This document shows positions 1-5,584 of a stretch of DNA of 10,116 bases, piece after piece. The stretch is from the NCBI GenBank assembly GCA_004555335.1, contig SFII01000040.1, positions 1 to 10,116 of the forward strand, in the 5' to 3' direction. The DNA comes from Coriobacteriaceae bacterium. GTDB lineage: Bacteria; Actinomycetota; Coriobacteriia; Coriobacteriales; Eggerthellaceae. Positions within the stretch are counted from its first letter, which is position 1; every line of letters begins with the position of its first letter. The notes under the pieces are model-generated. The model saw nothing but the letters and a program-made list of their open reading frames with translations, was not told the DNA's origin and did no database searches. Made by a program: the position numbers and the translations under genes.

Positions 1-85
1 AGACGAACGCACCTGGCCATACGAGCATGCCCGGGAGAAACGCATTCGACAGCTGCGCATCGCAAGCCAAAGTCCGGCATTCTGA
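1..85 (+). CDS. Possible C-terminal end of an unidentified protein (partial, 5' end outside window)
   Basis: Reading from base 2, 27 codons run to a TGA at 83-85. The visible tail is charged and Arg-rich (contains WPYEHAREKRIRQLR) and ends in PAF. About 60% of its third positions are G or C, closer to the neighbouring genes than the opposite strand is. No family can be named from so short a piece. If real, this gene would run in the same direction as the Rrf2 gene 188 bp downstream, and I see no terminator between them. It overlaps the alternative minus-strand gene start at 117, so at most one of the two is likely to be real. Confidence 0.35.
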   Translation, partial: DERTWPYEHAREKRIRQLRIASQSPAF

Positions 86-117
86 TAACCGCTCTTATTT
101 GCATGGATACGGGTCAT
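1..117 (-). CDS. Possible N-terminal start of an unidentified minus-strand gene (partial, runs off window)
   Basis: On the minus strand an ATG at 117-115 is preceded by a near-perfect Shine-Dalgarno AGGAGG (plus positions 125-130) with a 7-nt spacer, and the frame stays open for 39 codons to the window edge. The peptide starts MTRIHANKSGYQ and is rich in Arg, Ser, Cys and Met, which looks more like antisense composition than a known domain. I recognise no family. The ribosome site is the main support. If real, it would be divergent from the Rrf2 gene and the two would share the 118-273 control region. It competes with the plus-strand tail ending at 85. Confidence 0.33.
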   Translation of the reverse strand, partial: MTRIHANKSGYQNAGLWLAMRSCRMRFSRACSYGQVRSS

Positions 118-231
118 TGCGATTCCTCCTTTCCGCATGCCGTGGATTACTCAACGCTGAAGAAGATACTCCTATTCGCCTACCGTGTCGATAGGTATAT
201 TGAAAAAAGTTCTCGACTTCGCGATTCGACC

Positions 232-249
232 TTTTACCCTGCGGTAGAA
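232..249. promoter_or_regulatory. Candidate operator overlapping the -10 box of the Rrf2-family gene
   Basis: An imperfect palindrome, TTTTACC (232-238), spacer CTGC (239-242), GGTAGAA (243-249), lies 25-42 bp before the GTG start. Its right arm overlaps TAGAAT (245-250), a one-mismatch match to the -10 consensus. Rrf2 regulators bind short inverted repeats as dimers and often repress their own promoter, so this is a reasonable autoregulatory site. A second TACC...GGTA pair with a 9-nt spacer lies at 181-197. No good -35 box at 16-18 bp was found. The operator role is inferred. Confidence 0.4.
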
Positions 250-258
250 TAGGCGATT

Positions 259-264
259 AGGAGG
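259..264 (+). promoter_or_regulatory. Ribosome binding site that sets the GTG start of the Rrf2-family gene
   Basis: A full AGGAGG at 259-264 lies 9 nt before the GTG at 274. The next in-frame ATG is at codon 13, inside the helix-turn-helix domain, so the GTG start is strongly preferred. Confidence 0.8.
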
Positions 265-273
265 TGCATCATT

Positions 274-681
274 GTGATTTCGACTCGAGGAAGATACGCG
301 ATCCGCTTCATGATCGACTTGGCCGAGCAACCGGATGGGACCCTGGTCCCCTTAGGCGACACCGCCAAACGCCAGGGCATTTCGAAGAAATACCTGGAAA
401 TCGTGGTCAAACAGCTGGTCGCAGCCGGAATGGTAAAGGGCGTGAGCGGCAAGGGCGGCGGCTACTGCCTGCTGCGCGAACCGCACGAATACACCGCACT
501 GGAAGTGCTGCAGACAACCGAGGGCTCGCTTGCCCCTGTCGCCTGCCTGCGCGACGGTGCGGAAGAATGCCCGCGTCGGGACCATTGCCAGACACTCCCC
601 ATGTGGACGAAGTTCGATTCGCTGGTCAACGACTTCTTCGAAGGCATCACCATCGCCGACCTGGCAGAAGGAAGGGTGTAG
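274..681 (+). CDS. Rrf2-family transcriptional regulator with probable Fe-S ligand cysteines
   Basis: The 135-residue product has the usual Rrf2 length. It opens with the family signature (ISTRGRYAIRFMIDLA, residues 2-17), followed by the winged helix-turn-helix with the recognition-helix segment ISKKYLEIVVKQL (36-48) and the wing GVSGKGGGYCL (56-66). Three cysteines, Cys91, Cys99 and Cys105 (C-x7-C-x5-C), match the position of the cluster ligands in IscR, NsrR and RsrR-type members. The protein may therefore bind an Fe-S cluster and sense iron, redox state or nitric oxide; this is family knowledge plus motif, not proof. IscR spacing is C-x5-C-x5-C, so the first interval is slightly longer here. 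The gene is alone on its strand and converges on iorB. No isc/suf genes are in view, so its regulon cannot be named. A palindrome over its -10 box suggests self-control. Confidence 0.93.
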   Translation: MISTRGRYAIRFMIDLAEQPDGTLVPLGDTAKRQGISKKYLEIVVKQLVAAGMVKGVSGKGGGYCLLREPHEYTALEVLQTTEGSLAPVACLRDGAEECPRRDHCQTLPMWTKFDSLVNDFFEGITIADLAEGRV

Positions 682-746
682 GCGCATCGGCCTTCCCTAT
701 CTCCGCAGCATCGAAACAGCGAACACAAGAAGGGCGCCTGCATAAA

Positions 747-810
747 CTGGACCCCAAATGTCGGACCCGGAATGAAGATTCATTCCGGGTCCGGTTACGT
801 TAAGGGACAG
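747..810. repeat. 64-bp imperfect inverted repeat with a perfect 13-bp core; likely bidirectional terminator or small mobile remnant
   Basis: The core is a perfect 13-bp inverted repeat, CGGACCCGGAATG (762-774) and its complement (781-793), around a 6-nt loop. Outside it the two flanks stay partly complementary, reaching CTG at 747-749 and CAG at 808-810 with a 2-nt length difference. It sits in the 222 bp between the convergent ends of the Rrf2 gene (681) and iorB (904), the usual place for a bidirectional terminator. However, there is no good T-run on either side, so it is not a textbook intrinsic terminator. The left flank (CTGGACCCCAAATG) resembles insertion-sequence termini of the IS3 type, but no transposase is present. 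The remainder, 811-903, holds only a small 7-bp hairpin (828-845). Confidence 0.6.
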
Positions 811-903
811 AACGAAGCGCAGGGAACCGATGGCGGAGGCCATCGAACTGCTCGATGCGGGATGGGGGCTAGGGCCATCGCCAACCACCTTGCGCCTGCT
901 GTC

Positions 904-1500
904 CTATACCAGCCCCAGGCGTTCGTTCACGATGTCGATAGCCTTCAGGTTCATTTCGACGAAGCGGGGCTTCAGGCATTCGGATACCGCCTGGCGGAAT
1001 TCGTCCTGGGTCAGACCCAGCACCCCGCAGCCCATGGCAACGGTGAGCAGGATGATGTTGAGCGCCTTGGGGTTTCCCACTTCTTCCAGCAGTGGCGCCT
1101 CGTCAACCACCACGGTCTTACCCTCGCGCGCCTGCAGCGCCTCGATAACGGGCGCCGCTTCGTAAAGGGTCTTCGAAAGCGATGCCGTCACAGGCTGCAC
1201 CACGCGGGACGCGGTTACCAACACGCCATCCTTCTTCAGCAGGGGCAGCACGCGGGCAGCCTCGCCGGGTTCGAAGGCGATCAGGATGTCGGCCTGCCCG
1301 TTGGAGACCAAAGGCGAAGCCACCCGCTCTCCCCCGTTACCCATGCGCACATGGCTCACGACGCTGCCTCCGCGCTGGGACATGCCGATGGTTTCGGCGG
1401 TGCGCACATGGTATCCGCGGTTCTGCGCTGCCTGTGCAAGGATCTTCGCGGCAAGCACGGTTCCCTGGCCGCCGATGCCGGTCAATACGACGTTGATCAT
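904..1500 (-). CDS. iorB: Indolepyruvate:ferredoxin oxidoreductase, beta subunit
   Basis: This 198-residue protein is the small subunit of the cytoplasmic enzyme that converts aryl pyruvates plus CoA and oxidised ferredoxin to arylacetyl-CoA, CO2 and reduced ferredoxin. It is the gamma-type domain of the 2-oxoacid:acceptor oxidoreductase superfamily. The N-terminus carries the conserved glycine motif GIGGQG (residues 8-13), followed by the family segment MSQRGGSVVSHVRMG (40-54). Its length is typical for IorB. The ATG directly follows the TAG of iorA (stop at 1503-1501, start at 1500) with no gap, so the two subunits are probably translationally coupled. A GGAGGT (plus 1510-1515) inside the end of iorA lies 9 nt before the start. 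It is the last gene of the purE-iorA-iorB run. Confidence 0.95.
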   Translation of the reverse strand: MINVVLTGIGGQGTVLAAKILAQAAQNRGYHVRTAETIGMSQRGGSVVSHVRMGNGGERVASPLVSNGQADILIAFEPGEAARVLPLLKKDGVLVTASRVVQPVTASLSKTLYEAAPVIEALQAREGKTVVVDEAPLLEEVGNPKALNIILLTVAMGCGVLGLTQDEFRQAVSECLKPRFVEMNLKAIDIVNERLGLV

Positions 1501-3411
1501 CTATTCAGCACCTCCAACCGTGATGGCATCGAAGGGGCACACCTGCGTGCATAGCCCGCAGCCGTTGCACTGCGCCGGATCGATTACCGCGACCTTGCCG
1601 TTGTAGCCGATCGCGGGGCATCCGATGCTGGTGATGCAGCGCTTGCATCCGGTGCAGGTTTCCTCGCTGATGGCAGCTTTTGCGGCAGACCTGAACAGGT
1701 TCACGCACGGCGCACGGAAGATCACCGCAGACGGCCCCTCGAAGGAGACCGCGCGGGTGATGGCGTCGATGCTCTCCTGCAGGTCATGCGGATTGGCGAT
1801 CTGCACGCTTTCCACACCCAGGGCGCCCAACACGCCTTCGATGGTGAGCGATTCGGTCTGCGGGCCCATCAGCATGGCGCCCGTGCCGGGGTGCGGCTGG
1901 CCGCCGGTCATGGCGGTGGTGGAGTTATCCAGCACGCAGATGGTGATGTCGTGCTGGTTGTACACGGCATTGGCGACGCCGGTCATGCCGCTGGCGAAAA
2001 AGGTGGAGTCTCCCACGAACGCCAGGTGCTTGGCTTCGGGATCGGCAACGCCCATGCCCTGCGCCATGGTGATGCCCGCGCCCATGCACAGGCAGGTATC
2101 CACCGCGTCCAGGGGCTTCGCGTTGCCCAGGGTGTAGCAGCCGATGTCGCCATGGAACACGCCGCGCAGCTTCATCTTCTTCAACGCACGCTTAGCCGCG
2201 TAGAAGGATCCGCGATGCGGGCAGCCCGCGCACAGCACGGGCGGACGCGGGGGCACCGCCACCGATGCGGTATCGAAGCCCTCGCCGGCGGCAGCAGGGT
2301 CTTCCACACCCAGGAAGCGGGCCAGGCGCGCACGCAGATCGTCGCTCGTGTTCTCCCCCACCGAAGGGGCATCGCCCGACCTGCGTCCCATCACGCGGGC
2401 AACGGGCTTGCCTTCGATGGCGCGGTCGCCCATCAGGCGCCTGAGGGCATCCTCGATCACGCAGTCCAGCTCCTCGCAGACGAAGATCTGCTCCAAGCCC
2501 TCGCAGAAGGCATCCGCCACCTGGTCGGGGAAGGGGAAGGGAACGCCGATCTGCATGAAGCGGTACGCGGGAAGCTCGCCCGCCTGGGACAGCATCGCCA
2601 GCGCCTCGCGGGCGTATTCGGTGGAAACGCCGCCGCAGACGATGCCCAATTTAGGGTCTTCGCCATGCTGGCACACCGGATTGAAGCGCGAAAGGTCGCC
2701 GGGCCTGCCGCCGTTGGGGGTTTCCCAATCGCCTGCGTCGCCCGAAGCCTCGCGGGAAATCCAGACGAGGCGCTCGTTGATTTCAACATGGCCGCGACGA
2801 GCGCGGGCGGGGAAGATGACGAAGCGGCTGTCATCCTTGGTAAAGCCCGCGGGCTGCATGGCCTGGGTTTCGTCGGCCACATCGGCGAAGGTGGACGAAT
2901 GCGACACGCGGGTGGTGGAGCGCACGATAACCGGGGTGCGGTAACGTTCGGAAAGGGCGAAGGCCTCGCCCATCATGTCCATGCCCTGCTCCACGTTGGC
3001 GGGGTCGAGCACGGGAACCTTGGCGAAGTCCGCGAACCTGCGGGTGTCCTGCTCGGTCTGGCTGGAAATGGGGCCGGGGTCGTCGGCCACGAACAGCACG
3101 CAGCCGCCTTCCACGCCCACGTAATTCAAGCTCAGGAGCGCATCGCTCGCAACGTTCAGACCCATCTGCTTGCAGGTGAACAGCGTGCGCGCACCCGCAT
3201 AGGAAGCGCCGGCCAGAAGCTCGAGCGCAGCCTTCTCGTTCGTGGACCATTCGACATGCACGCCCTTCGCGCTGCCTGCGGCATGCAGCTTGGCGACGGT
3301 TTCCACAACCTCGCTGGAAGGGGTGCCGGGGTATCCGGCGACAACGCGCACGCCGGCTTCGAGCGCGGCATGGGCGAAGGCCTCGTTGCCCATCAGCAAT
3401 CTGGTAGTCAT
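1501..3411 (-). CDS. iorA: Indolepyruvate:ferredoxin oxidoreductase, alpha subunit
   Basis: The 636-residue catalytic subunit binds thiamine diphosphate and two [4Fe-4S] clusters and acts on indolepyruvate, phenylpyruvate and hydroxyphenylpyruvate in aromatic amino acid fermentation. The N-terminal pyrimidine domain has AGYPGTPSSE (25-34) and EWSTNEKAALELLAG (54-68) with the probable activating Glu59. The C-terminal TPP domain has CPHRG (397-401), GDIGCYTLG (421-429) and the Mg-TPP motif from GDS (467-469) to Asn496. A ferredoxin-like tail carries Cys586/589/592/598 and Cys615/618/621/625. The x5 gap before the fourth Cys of the first cluster matches the IorA family pattern (CxxCxxCxxxxxCP). 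Length and domain order are normal and complete. The start follows an AAAAGG-type site (3419-3424), 25 bp after the purE stop, so it is probably cotranscribed with purE. No arylacetyl-CoA synthetase or ligase lies beside it. Confidence 0.97.
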   Translation of the reverse strand: MTTRLLMGNEAFAHAALEAGVRVVAGYPGTPSSEVVETVAKLHAAGSAKGVHVEWSTNEKAALELLAGASYAGARTLFTCKQMGLNVASDALLSLNYVGVEGGCVLFVADDPGPISSQTEQDTRRFADFAKVPVLDPANVEQGMDMMGEAFALSERYRTPVIVRSTTRVSHSSTFADVADETQAMQPAGFTKDDSRFVIFPARARRGHVEINERLVWISREASGDAGDWETPNGGRPGDLSRFNPVCQHGEDPKLGIVCGGVSTEYAREALAMLSQAGELPAYRFMQIGVPFPFPDQVADAFCEGLEQIFVCEELDCVIEDALRRLMGDRAIEGKPVARVMGRRSGDAPSVGENTSDDLRARLARFLGVEDPAAAGEGFDTASVAVPPRPPVLCAGCPHRGSFYAAKRALKKMKLRGVFHGDIGCYTLGNAKPLDAVDTCLCMGAGITMAQGMGVADPEAKHLAFVGDSTFFASGMTGVANAVYNQHDITICVLDNSTTAMTGGQPHPGTGAMLMGPQTESLTIEGVLGALGVESVQIANPHDLQESIDAITRAVSFEGPSAVIFRAPCVNLFRSAAKAAISEETCTGCKRCITSIGCPAIGYNGKVAVIDPAQCNGCGLCTQVCPFDAITVGGAE

Positions 3412-3436
3412 ATGCCTGCCTTTTCGAAGCGCGGCC

Positions 3437-3898
3437 CTAGGCCTGGGCCATTTCCTGCTTGTATTCGCCCATGCGTGCGCGATAGGCGTCGTTGCCGGTG
3501 CCCAGCATCTGCAGCGCCAGGATGGCGGCGTTCTTCGCGCCGTTGATCGCCACGCAGGCGACAGGCACGCCGCTGGGCATCTGCACCATGGAAAGCAGGG
3601 AATCCAATCCGCCCAGGTCGCTGGTCTTCATGGGAACGGCGATAACGGGCAGCGGGGTGTATGCGGCGACGACACCGCCCAGGTGGGCGGCCTTGCCGGC
3701 AGCGGCGATGATCACGCGGATGCCGCGCTCTTCGGCGGTTTCGGCCCACTCATGCACTTCGGCGGGCTTGCGATGGGCGCTTGCAACCTTGACTTCATAG
3801 GGGATCTGGAATTCGTCGAGCTGCTTCATGCAGGCTTCCATTGCGGGCATGTCGCTGGTGGAACCCATGATGATTCCGACGAGGGGGGTCTGCTCCAT
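3437..3898 (-). CDS. purE: N5-carboxyaminoimidazole ribonucleotide mutase / AIR carboxylase (PurE)
   Basis: The 153-residue cytoplasmic enzyme forms 4-carboxy-5-aminoimidazole ribonucleotide in purine synthesis. Visible motifs are GSTSDMP (12-18), SAHR (40-43, with the catalytic His42), AAGKAAHLGG (66-75) and TPLPVIAVPM (81-90), followed by LDSLLSMVQMPSGVPVA (98-114). Length and motifs favour the class I (N5-CAIR mutase) type, which needs PurK elsewhere. Purity of class is uncertain because GKAAHLGG replaces the more usual GAAHLPG. The frame is open further upstream to an ATG at 3955, but the ATG at 3898 has an AAGGAG 6 nt ahead and begins right at the family N-terminus, so it is chosen. It is the first gene of the run with iorA and iorB and is divergent from the methyltransferase gene. 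No purK is in the window. Confidence 0.95.
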   Translation of the reverse strand: MEQTPLVGIIMGSTSDMPAMEACMKQLDEFQIPYEVKVASAHRKPAEVHEWAETAEERGIRVIIAAAGKAAHLGGVVAAYTPLPVIAVPMKTSDLGGLDSLLSMVQMPSGVPVACVAINGAKNAAILALQMLGTGNDAYRARMGEYKQEMAQA

Positions 3899-3904
3899 GT
3901 GGTG

Positions 3905-3910
3905 CTCCTT
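3905..3910 (-). promoter_or_regulatory. Ribosome binding site deciding the purE start
   Basis: Minus-strand AAGGAG ends 6 nt before the ATG at 3898-3896. The upstream in-frame ATG at 3955 would add 19 residues that look unlike PurE, so this site favours the shorter protein. Confidence 0.8.
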
Positions 3911-3979
3911 CTCTTGAACGGACGCGGAAGATGCCGCGGTCCGGAAATAATCCACCTTTCATTTTAGCATCCTGACAAT

Positions 3980-4000
3980 GCCCGCACCCGAAAGGCGGGC
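3980..4000 (-). promoter_or_regulatory. Leader hairpin B upstream of purE
   Basis: GCCCGC (3980-3985) and GCGGGC (3995-4000) form a 6-bp GC stem with a 9-nt loop. It lies 82 bp before the purE start on the minus strand. No T-run follows on either strand. A TAAAAT -10-like box on the minus strand (3961-3966) lies between it and purE but has no matching -35. The hairpin may be part of a leader or just GC-rich background. Confidence 0.3.
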
Positions 4001-4023
4001 GGGCGGCATGAGCGCAATAATAT

Positions 4024-4048
4024 GCCCCCGAACGTAGTCGCCGGGGGC
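4024..4048 (-). promoter_or_regulatory. Leader hairpin A in the purE / methyltransferase divergent region
   Basis: GCCCCCG (4024-4030) and CGGGGGC (4042-4048) form a perfect 7-bp stem with an 11-nt loop. On the minus strand it is followed by ATATTATTG, which is AT-rich but not a T-run. Part of its left arm (ATGCC, 4022-4026) can instead pair with GGCAT at 4005-4009, so two folds compete. This could be an attenuator in the purE-iorAB leader. I could not match it to the ZTP, purine or PRPP riboswitch consensus. Confidence 0.35.
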
Positions 4049-4103
4049 CTGAAAACAGCTTGGGATTCGGCTGGAAAATGCTGATGGATGAATTTCTGAT
4101 TGA

Positions 4104-4112
4104 TGGTATAGT
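4104..4112 (+). promoter_or_regulatory. Candidate extended -10 promoter for the methyltransferase gene
   Basis: TGGTATAGT (4104-4112) is a TGn-extended -10 element (TATAGT, one or two changes from TATAAT). The -35 position at a 16-bp spacer holds only a weak match, TGGATG (4085-4090). Transcription would start near 4119 and give a leader of about 70 nt containing the TTGCAAT repeats. The flanking TGGATG (4085-4090) and CATCCA (4114-4119) form an inverted repeat around the element. Confidence 0.35.
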
Positions 4113-4135
4113 CCATCCAGTTAACAGGATATCAT

Positions 4136-4154
4136 TTGCAATTTCTATTGCAAT
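4136..4154. repeat. Two TTGCAAT direct repeats, 12-bp period, candidate operator
   Basis: TTGCAAT occurs at 4136-4142 and again at 4148-4154. Its TTGCAA core is itself palindromic, so each copy could be a dimer half-site. The pair lies 34-52 bp before the methyltransferase start in a clearly AT-rich island within an otherwise GC-rich region. A regulator binding here could control the methyltransferase gene, purE or both. Which regulator binds is unknown. Confidence 0.4.
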
Positions 4155-4187
4155 ACTGTTTTTCAATGAAGAGAAGAGGCTTTGGAA

Positions 4188-5309
4188 ATGAACAAGGAAG
4201 AGCTCTATCGGGCCTGGGATGAACTGGGTCCGGAAATGAACCCCGGCGAACGTATGATGAAGTACTTCTCCGGCGAAGAGGTGGACTGCATCCCCTACGG
4301 GCTACTCGCCGCCGAAGACGCGCTCTGCGGCGTGTTCGGCTATACGAAGAAGCAGGTCGCCGACGACTACGAGCTGCGTTGCGAGGTTTGCCGCCGCGGA
4401 GCCGAGATAACCGGATCGCTCGCGGTCGGCTTGGGAATGGGCCTGCGAGGCATCGGCGAGGCCGCAGGTTCCCAGCTTGCCTACCCCGAAAACGCCGTGG
4501 ACTTCGTCGCGCACCACACCTGCCAGGATTATGACGAGTTCTTCTCCCGCCCCGCCTTCGACGTGTACACCAACCCCGTTCTGGCACCCAAGCTGGAGGA
4601 AGTTAAGCGGCTGGTGGAAAACTTCCCCGGAGTGCCCTTCTCCACCGGCGTTGCGGGCCCCATCTCCACCGCCGCCGCCATCAGGCCCGTCGAAAAGATC
4701 CTGCGCGACACCAGGCGCAACCCCGAACAGCTGCACAAACTGCTCGACTTCAGCGTCGATGCATCCCTGCAATGGATCAAGGCCGTCCACGAAATCACCG
4801 GCGGCAAGATGAGCGCGGCGATTGCAGACCCCGTCACCACCACCGACATCATCAGCCACAAGCAGTTCCTGGAATTCAACAAGCCCTATCTGAAGCGCCT
4901 GTTCGACGAAATGACGAGAATCGTGGGAAAGGCGCCCACCGTCCACATCTGCGGCCACACCAAGGGCATCTGGGAAGACCTGATGGACATCGGCGTCACC
5001 TCCTTCAGCCTGGACAACTGCGAGAGCCTGGCCGAAGCGCGCCAGGTCATGGGCGACAAGGTGCTCATTTCCGGCAACGTACCGCCCGTCGACGTCATGC
5101 TGCTGGGTTCCATCGATGACGTAATCGCATCCGTACGAGAATGCATCATCGCAGGCGCAGGCAACCCCCGCGGCTTTTTGCTCATGACAGGCTGCCAGGT
5201 CCCCATGGGCACCCCGAAGGAAAACATGATCGCCTTCCGCTACGCAGCCAGGAAGTACGGCGCCAAGGCCAAGCTGGGCCAGATCCCCGAAGCCGTCTAC
5301 CAGGACTAG
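4188..5309 (+). CDS. URO-D / MtaA-family corrinoid methyltransferase homologue (orphan)
   Basis: The 373-residue protein has the fold signature of the uroporphyrinogen decarboxylase superfamily, but its motifs fit the methylcobamide methyltransferases (MtaA, MtbA, CmuA type) rather than heme synthesis. It has HICGHT at 253-258 (His253, Cys255) and a late Cys336 in TGCQVPMGTP (334-343), the H-x-C...C zinc-ligand set that activates a thiol acceptor. GVAGPISTAAAI (154-165) is the conserved early loop. The family moves a methyl group from a methyl-corrinoid protein to a thiol or another acceptor. No corrinoid protein, substrate methyltransferase or reactivase is adjacent, so donor and acceptor are unknown. 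The ATG at 4188 is preferred to the in-frame TTG at 4182 because the AAGAGG at 4174-4179 sits 8 nt before the ATG but only 2 nt before the TTG. Codon use matches its neighbours. Confidence 0.85.
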   Translation: MNKEELYRAWDELGPEMNPGERMMKYFSGEEVDCIPYGLLAAEDALCGVFGYTKKQVADDYELRCEVCRRGAEITGSLAVGLGMGLRGIGEAAGSQLAYPENAVDFVAHHTCQDYDEFFSRPAFDVYTNPVLAPKLEEVKRLVENFPGVPFSTGVAGPISTAAAIRPVEKILRDTRRNPEQLHKLLDFSVDASLQWIKAVHEITGGKMSAAIADPVTTTDIISHKQFLEFNKPYLKRLFDEMTRIVGKAPTVHICGHTKGIWEDLMDIGVTSFSLDNCESLAEARQVMGDKVLISGNVPPVDVMLLGSIDDVIASVRECIIAGAGNPRGFLLMTGCQVPMGTPKENMIAFRYAARKYGAKAKLGQIPEAVYQD

Positions 5310-5383
5310 GGGCAAAGCCGTACGGATATCCCGGACGTAAGGCGAAAAGCACCCATCCGTAAAACAGCACCGCCCGAACAGTA

Positions 5384-5426
5384 GGCTCCCGATTGCCCCG
5401 CAACGGGAGCCTTCCCCGTTGCGGGG
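5384..5426. repeat. Overlapping, mutually exclusive stem-loops downstream of the methyltransferase gene
   Basis: GGCTCCC (5384-5390) can pair with GGGAGCC (5405-5411). Alternatively CCCCGCAACGGG (5396-5407) can pair perfectly over 12 bp with CCCGTTGCGGGG (5415-5426), with a 7-nt loop. The two stems share bases 5405-5407, so they exclude each other. A run of eight G (5423-5430) follows instead of T, so this is not a classic intrinsic terminator on the plus strand. It lies 75 bp beyond the methyltransferase stop, in the convergent spacer, and could block or process the 3' end. Confidence 0.55.
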
Positions 5427-5502
5427 GGGGCATTGGGGCGGATCGATTCAATGCCGGTTGCAACCCCGAGGATGCCCGACCAACCGCACCTTCAATCCCC
5501 CG

Positions 5503-5549
5503 CATAGCAAACCCCCGAGGGTTCGCCTCGGGGGTTTTCGTTTGCTATG
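5503..5549. terminator. Strong bidirectional intrinsic terminator with a long bulged stem
   Basis: The core AAACCCCCGAGG (5509-5520) pairs perfectly with CCTCGGGGGTTT (5526-5537) around a 5-nt GTTCG loop, followed by TCGTTTGC on the plus strand. The outer segment CATAGCAAA (5503-5511) also matches TTTGCTATG (5541-5549), so with a 6-nt bulge (5535-5540) the stem extends to 18 bp. It sits 36 bp beyond the stop of the DUF4013-like gene and about 190 bp beyond the methyltransferase stop. It can serve both converging transcripts. Confidence 0.85.
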
Positions 5550-5584
5550 GAATCACTCCAAGCGGAGCGCCTTGCCATCGATTC

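Noticed and set aside
103..252. Small plus-strand frame starting MDTGHCDSS (49 codons) upstream of the Rrf2 gene
   Set aside because: No Shine-Dalgarno, low GC at third positions and overlap with the Rrf2 promoter region make translation unlikely.
747..904. Complete insertion sequence between the Rrf2 gene and iorB
   Set aside because: No transposase or transposase fragment fits in the spacer; only a terminus-like similarity is seen.
772..1554. 260-codon plus-strand frame overlapping the 747-810 repeat and iorB
   Set aside because: Antisense to iorB, no ribosome site, composition typical of a shadow frame.
1786..3546. 586-codon open frame on the plus strand antisense to iorA and purE
   Set aside because: It mirrors iorA; the product is His/Gly/Ala-rich with no recognisable domain, as expected for the complementary frame of a GC3-rich gene.
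3899..3955. Longer PurE starting at the ATG at 3955
   Set aside because: The extra 19 residues do not resemble PurE and the ribosome site points to 3898.
4182..4184. TTG start for the methyltransferase gene
   Set aside because: It leaves only 2 nt after the AAGAGG site, whereas the ATG at 4188 has an 8-nt spacer.
3899..4187. A ZTP, purine or PRPP riboswitch ahead of purE
   Set aside because: The position is attractive, but I could not find the conserved core sequences of these families; only generic GC hairpins are visible.
4302..5315. 337-codon open frame antisense to the methyltransferase gene
   Set aside because: The sense strand encodes a complete URO-D-family protein with catalytic residues; the antisense product is Gly/Asp/Val-rich with no family resemblance.
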